DNA of 18,916 nucleotides from Hyphomicrobiales bacterium. GTDB taxonomy: Bacteria; Pseudomonadota; Alphaproteobacteria; Rhizobiales; Aestuariivirgaceae. Positions within the stretch are counted from its first letter, which is position 1. Every line of letters starts with the position of its first letter. The stretch covers positions 1 through 18,916 of the forward strand of contig JAIBJH010000050.1 of NCBI GenBank assembly GCA_020029455.1, given 5' to 3'. The notes beneath the pieces were generated by a model. It was not told where the DNA came from and searched no databases. It saw only the letters and a program-made list of their open reading frames with translations. The position numbers and the translations under genes are program-made. Below are positions 15,989 to 18,916 of this stretch, piece after piece.

Positions 15989-16453
15989 GTGTTGAATGCT
16001 CGTATCCTGATTCTTGTCTTGGGCACCTTTGCCATGACCGAATTCACCCTGGCACAGGAGCGGGAGTGGTCGCTGGATGCCTCTACGGAAGACGCGTTCC
16101 TGGTATTTGGAGTTCCCCAAACAGACGATGTCGGCCTGAGCTTCTGGTGCAAGATTGGCAGCGGATCGGTTTCAATGTTCTATCCGGTCACATGGCGGGA
16201 TTTTCCAGACAATTCCGCCGTCACGGTCCGTGCCGAAATCGGTCCGGCAAAATTGAAGTTTAAAGGCAAGGCGAGTGCCCGTTCAGAGGGCGCACCGGCA
16301 AGCATCGAGGTGCCGCTGGCTCTCAATGCAAAGCTGTTCAAATCCATGAAGACGAGCGATCATTTTGTGCTCAAGGTCCGGGGACATAGCGCCGCCTATC
16401 CCTTGTCCGGCGCCGATGTCGATGGGCTGCTCAGCTTGTGCCAGCGGAGTTGA
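15989..16453 (+). CDS. Small secreted protein of unknown function
   Basis: I do not recognise a family. The 154-residue product starts with a probable Sec signal peptide: a short basic start, a hydrophobic core ILILVLGTFAM, and a likely cut after TLAQ (about residue 23). The mature part of about 130 residues has alternating polar and hydrophobic stretches suggestive of beta structure, and exactly two cysteines, Cys54 and Cys151, which could form a disulfide in the periplasm. The start is GTG 15989 with AGGA about 10 bases upstream; TTG 15992 is an alternative. It is the only plus-strand gene seen here, and its 3' end overlaps the convergent amidase gene by 23 bases, so antisense effects between the two messages are possible. 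Confidence 0.7.
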   Translation: MLNARILILVLGTFAMTEFTLAQEREWSLDASTEDAFLVFGVPQTDDVGLSFWCKIGSGSVSMFYPVTWRDFPDNSAVTVRAEIGPAKLKFKGKASARSEGAPASIEVPLALNAKLFKSMKTSDHFVLKVRGHSAAYPLSGADVDGLLSLCQRS

Positions 16454-17195
16454 TTGGCAGAGCCGACAGGAGCAATTTGAGAGTTCCCACTGTCGCGGCA
16501 TCCGCCAAGCCGTCGACACGAGTCGGGCGGAAATGACGCTGAAATGCTCTGACAACATCTTGCGTGGCGATATCAAAGGTACCGGACAGCTCAATGCAGT
16601 AGCCATAGTTCAATAGCGTCCGCTGCAATTCCAGAACAAACTCTCCGGTGTCATTTGGACTTAGCGTTGGTTCTCCCGTTGCTGTGGATGGCTCTACCCA
16701 ATGGCCAATGCCGGCCTCATGGAGCCTTCTCCAGTCAAATTTTTCGCCGGGGTCAGCCTTCCTTGCTGGGGCCACGTCAGAATGGGCCAACACCAATTCC
16801 CGCTGGATGGCACGTCGCTCAATAATGTCCCCACTTAGAGCAATGACGGATTGCATCTGCGTTTCAGCAAAATCCGGATAGTCACCATTATGCCCGATGT
16901 TCTGGATTTCTATGCCGATGGAGGCCGAATTGATGTCAGACATGCCGCGCCAGCAGGCAAGGCCCGCATGCCAGGCCCGTTCATCCTCGTCCACCAGCTG
17001 AATGATCTTGCCTTCCTCGTCGATCAGGTAGTGGCATGACACTTTCGTCTCGGGATCACACAATCGCCGCAGCGAAGCGTCGGAACTCTCCATGCCTGTG
17101 TAGTGCAGGAGCAGAATGTTTGGGCTTTGGCCGTGCTTGCGGGGCTCGTGGTTGGGCGAGGGCGTGATGACATGGCGCAAGGCCGAGCCTTTCAC
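16431..17195 (-). CDS. N-acetylmuramoyl-L-alanine amidase with peptidoglycan-binding domain (AmpD/AmiD type)
   Basis: Zinc amidase (Amidase_2 fold) that cuts the bond between MurNAc and L-alanine in peptidoglycan or anhydro-muropeptides. The 254 residues hold a catalytic domain (about 25-165) with LLLHYTG (His31), IGIEIQN (Glu96, the family's catalytic glutamate) and AHSDVAPARKADPGE (His138, Lys146, Asp148). His31, His138 and Asp148 are the expected zinc ligands. A C-terminal PG_binding_1 domain (about 185-245) has LQRTLLNYGY and VVRAFQRHFRP. I see no signal peptide or lipobox, so it may be a cytoplasmic recycling enzyme, yet the wall-binding domain argues for access to polymer; location is open. 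The ATG at 17195 overlaps the TerB-DnaJ stop as ATGA, implying coupled translation. Confidence 0.92.
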   Translation of the reverse strand: MKGSALRHVITPSPNHEPRKHGQSPNILLLHYTGMESSDASLRRLCDPETKVSCHYLIDEEGKIIQLVDEDERAWHAGLACWRGMSDINSASIGIEIQNIGHNGDYPDFAETQMQSVIALSGDIIERRAIQRELVLAHSDVAPARKADPGEKFDWRRLHEAGIGHWVEPSTATGEPTLSPNDTGEFVLELQRTLLNYGYCIELSGTFDIATQDVVRAFQRHFRPTRVDGLADAATVGTLKLLLSALPINSAGTS

Positions 17196-17866
17196 GCAGC
17201 ACTTCCCTTCACGATTTCGTTGTAGGCGGCATTGATGCGCGCCAGCCTGTCGCTGGCGATGATCACAAGTTCTTCCGGCATGCCGCTTGCCACCTGCTTG
17301 TCAGGATGAAGCTCGCGGGCAAGCGTGCGATACTGCTTCTTAACGGTTGCAATCGATGCGTCGGACGGCAGGCCCAGCACCACATAGGGGTCATCGGCGA
17401 TCACGACATGGCGGGCGCGGATACGTGCGAAGTCCCTTTCCTTGAATCCGAAAATCTCGGACACGCGCTGCAAATAAAAAAGCTCAGCTTCGTGAACGAC
17501 ACCGTCTGCCTTGGCAATGTGAAACAGGCCATCCAGCACGTTCTCGAGCGTATGCGCGCCGCCGCTGAACAGTTCCGCCACCCTTTTGGCGTAGCTTTCG
17601 AAGCCCGCAATGTCTTGCTTGGCGAGATTGAAAACGCGCTCGACAGCTGGTTTGTCGTTCTCGGGCACCTGGAAGACATCTTCGAAAGCCTTGACCTCGT
17701 CATGGGTGACAACGCCGTCTGATTTGGCCATCTTCGCACTGAGGGCAATCATGCCGATGGTGAAGGCCACGGTCTTTTCCGGCGGCTTTTCCTCACTCCC
17801 CAGCAATGACAGGAGAGATGAGCCAATCGACTGGGCAGTATCAGCAAGGCGTGTCCAAAGTGACAT
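17192..17866 (-). CDS. TerB domain plus C-terminal J domain protein (DjlA-like)
   Basis: Probable DnaK co-chaperone. The 224 residues hold an N-terminal TerB-type helical domain (about 30-140) with two acidic repeats, SDGVVTHDEV (49-58) and ADGVVHEAEL (120-129). A J domain follows at the very C-terminus (about 158-221) with DPYVVLGLPSDAS and the essential HPD triad at 187-189. E. coli DjlA has the same domain order but begins with a membrane helix; here residues 1-30 are not clearly membrane spanning, so the protein is probably soluble. The ATG at 17866 has GGTGGA upstream. It is coupled to the amidase gene, and this pairing near rnpB and the dcw cluster is, from memory, a recurring rhizobial arrangement. 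Confidence 0.9.
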   Translation of the reverse strand: MSLWTRLADTAQSIGSSLLSLLGSEEKPPEKTVAFTIGMIALSAKMAKSDGVVTHDEVKAFEDVFQVPENDKPAVERVFNLAKQDIAGFESYAKRVAELFSGGAHTLENVLDGLFHIAKADGVVHEAELFYLQRVSEIFGFKERDFARIRARHVVIADDPYVVLGLPSDASIATVKKQYRTLARELHPDKQVASGMPEELVIIASDRLARINAAYNEIVKGSAA

Positions 17867-17913
17867 CAGGTTCCACCGGCGGCTGGCATGTCAATAACTC
17901 TTCAGCAGAACGC

Positions 17914-18255
17914 CTAACCAGCCGCGCTGCGCCCAAAATAGTGCAGCAGCTTGAATACGGGCTGATCCATGTCCTTGCCAGACGCCAGCCTGAGTTCCAA
18001 GTGCCAGGCCCGGCCAGCGGTCCAGATCACAACCCACAAGACCGGGACTTCAAAAAGAATGACCATCGCCAAAAGCAAGGAATCAGGAAGGCCGAAAAGC
18101 TTTGCCACGGCCCATGCGGAAATGGCCGCCGCAGCGCCCAACATGCACAGCATCATCAGCGTGAGCCCTGCCGCCGCCATCAAACAATTCAGGGTGCTTG
18201 AGGTGCGGTCATGCTTTCTGGGCACGTAGTCGGGTCTGCGGATTTCCTGTTCCAT
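17914..18255 (-). CDS. Small hypothetical inner-membrane protein with two helices
   Basis: Not recognised. The 113-residue product starts with a charged, cytoplasm-like tail (MEQEIRRPDYVPRKHDR). Two hydrophobic segments follow, about 22-47 and 52-75 of this start, then a basic/polar tail ending in KLLHYFGRSAAG. I prefer ATG 18255; a TTG at 18291 would add 12 residues with no better ribosome binding site. The gene lies 47 bases upstream of the TerB-DnaJ gene on the same strand and may be cotranscribed with it. It reads codingly on this strand only, and its codon use looks like that of its neighbours. Confidence 0.65.
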   Translation of the reverse strand: MEQEIRRPDYVPRKHDRTSSTLNCLMAAAGLTLMMLCMLGAAAAISAWAVAKLFGLPDSLLLAMVILFEVPVLWVVIWTAGRAWHLELRLASGKDMDQPVFKLLHYFGRSAAG

Positions 18256-18389
18256 GATCGCCCATATGCCTTTGCCGCCCGATATTTGCAACGGCAGGGC
18301 AAACTGAATTCACACCCACATTCAAATTTTCTATGTAAGCCTTTGAATCGGCGGCCGTATGCGGCCAAGTGAACCAGATCTAGCTGACT

Positions 18390-18916
18390 TCAGCCGAGAA
18401 GCGCGAGGATCAGGCGATTGATGTCGCCATCGTATTTGTTGAGGAAAGAAACAAACTCGCTCTTCTGTTGCGGGATGAGCCAGATGATGACGCGAATATC
18501 CCGAACCTTGTAGCGGCCGCCGCGCCAGACGAGGTGCCAGCCCACCGAATAGGCTTGGCCCGTCACCAGATAGACCTTGCTGCTGACGATGACATCCTTG
18601 TCCTTGTCGACAGTTGCTTCGCCAATTTCGTATTTAGAGATGGTATAGTCGCGCGAACCCATGGCCAGAACACGCGCCATGTAGGTTGCGACCGCACGGT
18701 GGAACCGAGACTTTTGCGTCTTCTGAAGCTTGTCGGAATACTTGCCCAAAGAATATTGCGAAATTTCGGGCAGATCTGCATAGCGCTGGATCACCCGCAA
18801 AAAGGCAGGCGTGGTGCCTTGGCGGTGTGCGGCCAGAAGCTCCTTGGCCACCTGCCGCATGAAGGCCACGGAAGGATGTTCTCCTGCTGCAACAGCCGCC
18901 GGTGAAAGTGCTACTG
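18390..18916 (-). CDS. MlaC/Ttg2D-family phospholipid-transport periplasmic protein (5' end outside window)
   Basis: Periplasmic lipid-binding protein of the MlaC (toluene tolerance Ttg2D) family, which carries phospholipids between the outer-membrane MlaA and the inner-membrane MlaFEDB transporter. A GTG at 18869 could open the frame, but the frame remains open to the window edge. The extra residues (VALSPAAVAAGEHPSVAFM) look like the end of a signal peptide with a cut after AVAA, so the true start is beyond 18916. The visible part of about 175 residues shows the family pattern: helical start with FMRQVAKELLA, LGKYSDKLQ, FHRAVATYMARVLA, then the beta sheet with VIVSSKVYL, VGWHLVWRGGRYKVRDIRVI and a closing FVSFLNKYDGDINRLI. 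The hopanoid-associated HpnM subgroup is an alternative. The 98 bases downstream (18292-18389) hold no gene and only weak short hairpins. Confidence 0.85.
   Translation of the reverse strand, partial: VALSPAAVAAGEHPSVAFMRQVAKELLAAHRQGTTPAFLRVIQRYADLPEISQYSLGKYSDKLQKTQKSRFHRAVATYMARVLAMGSRDYTISKYEIGEATVDKDKDVIVSSKVYLVTGQAYSVGWHLVWRGGRYKVRDIRVIIWLIPQQKSEFVSFLNKYDGDINRLILALLG

Noticed and set aside
1..18916. CRISPR array, transposon, prophage or defence genes
   Set aside because: No regularly spaced repeats, transposase, integrase, phage structural gene or known defence domain is visible.
1..18916. tRNA genes
   Set aside because: I found no segment with a T-loop, anticodon stem and acceptor pairing together; only rnpB is a clear RNA gene.

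Overview
The window reads as a chromosomal segment of an alphaproteobacterium, most likely Hyphomicrobiales (Rhizobiales). I base this on the gene content and order, an alphaproteobacterial type-A RNase P RNA, a short FtsL of the alphaproteobacterial kind, and moderately high GC by eye. I cannot place it below order level.

Layout. Positions 1-13400, all on the minus strand, hold most of the division and cell wall (dcw) cluster. In transcription order it is rsmH (broken), ftsL, ftsI, murE, murF, mraY, murD, ftsW, murG, murC, murB and the 5' part of ddl, which runs off the left edge. Genes overlap by a few bases or sit 2-27 bases apart. I see no terminator inside, so it looks like one long transcription unit. 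It encodes the cytoplasmic steps of peptidoglycan precursor synthesis (MurB, C, D, E, F, Ddl), the lipid I and II steps (MraY, MurG) and the septal polymerase/transpeptidase core (FtsW, FtsI, FtsL). mraZ, usual at the head of the cluster, is absent.

Positions 13401-13640 are non-coding, with several inverted repeats of the REP-like kind common between rhizobial genes. Positions 13641-14030 are rnpB (RNase P RNA, minus strand) with a good sigma70-type promoter. A second well-spaced promoter lies about 125 bases upstream, with a strongly foldable segment between the two.

Positions 14261-18916 are accessory or housekeeping: a YtcJ-type amidohydrolase (minus), a small secreted protein of unknown function (plus, the only plus-strand gene), an N-acetylmuramoyl-L-alanine amidase with a peptidoglycan-binding domain, a TerB-DnaJ protein translationally coupled to that amidase, a small two-helix membrane protein, and a 5'-truncated MlaC-family lipid-transport protein at the right edge.

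The most notable observation is that rsmH carries an internal deletion of roughly 50 codons plus a frameshift. It splits the gene into two fragments joined by a GTGA stop/start overlap. This is either a real gene decay event or an assembly error. I see no mobile element, CRISPR array, defence system or clearly new multi-gene system.
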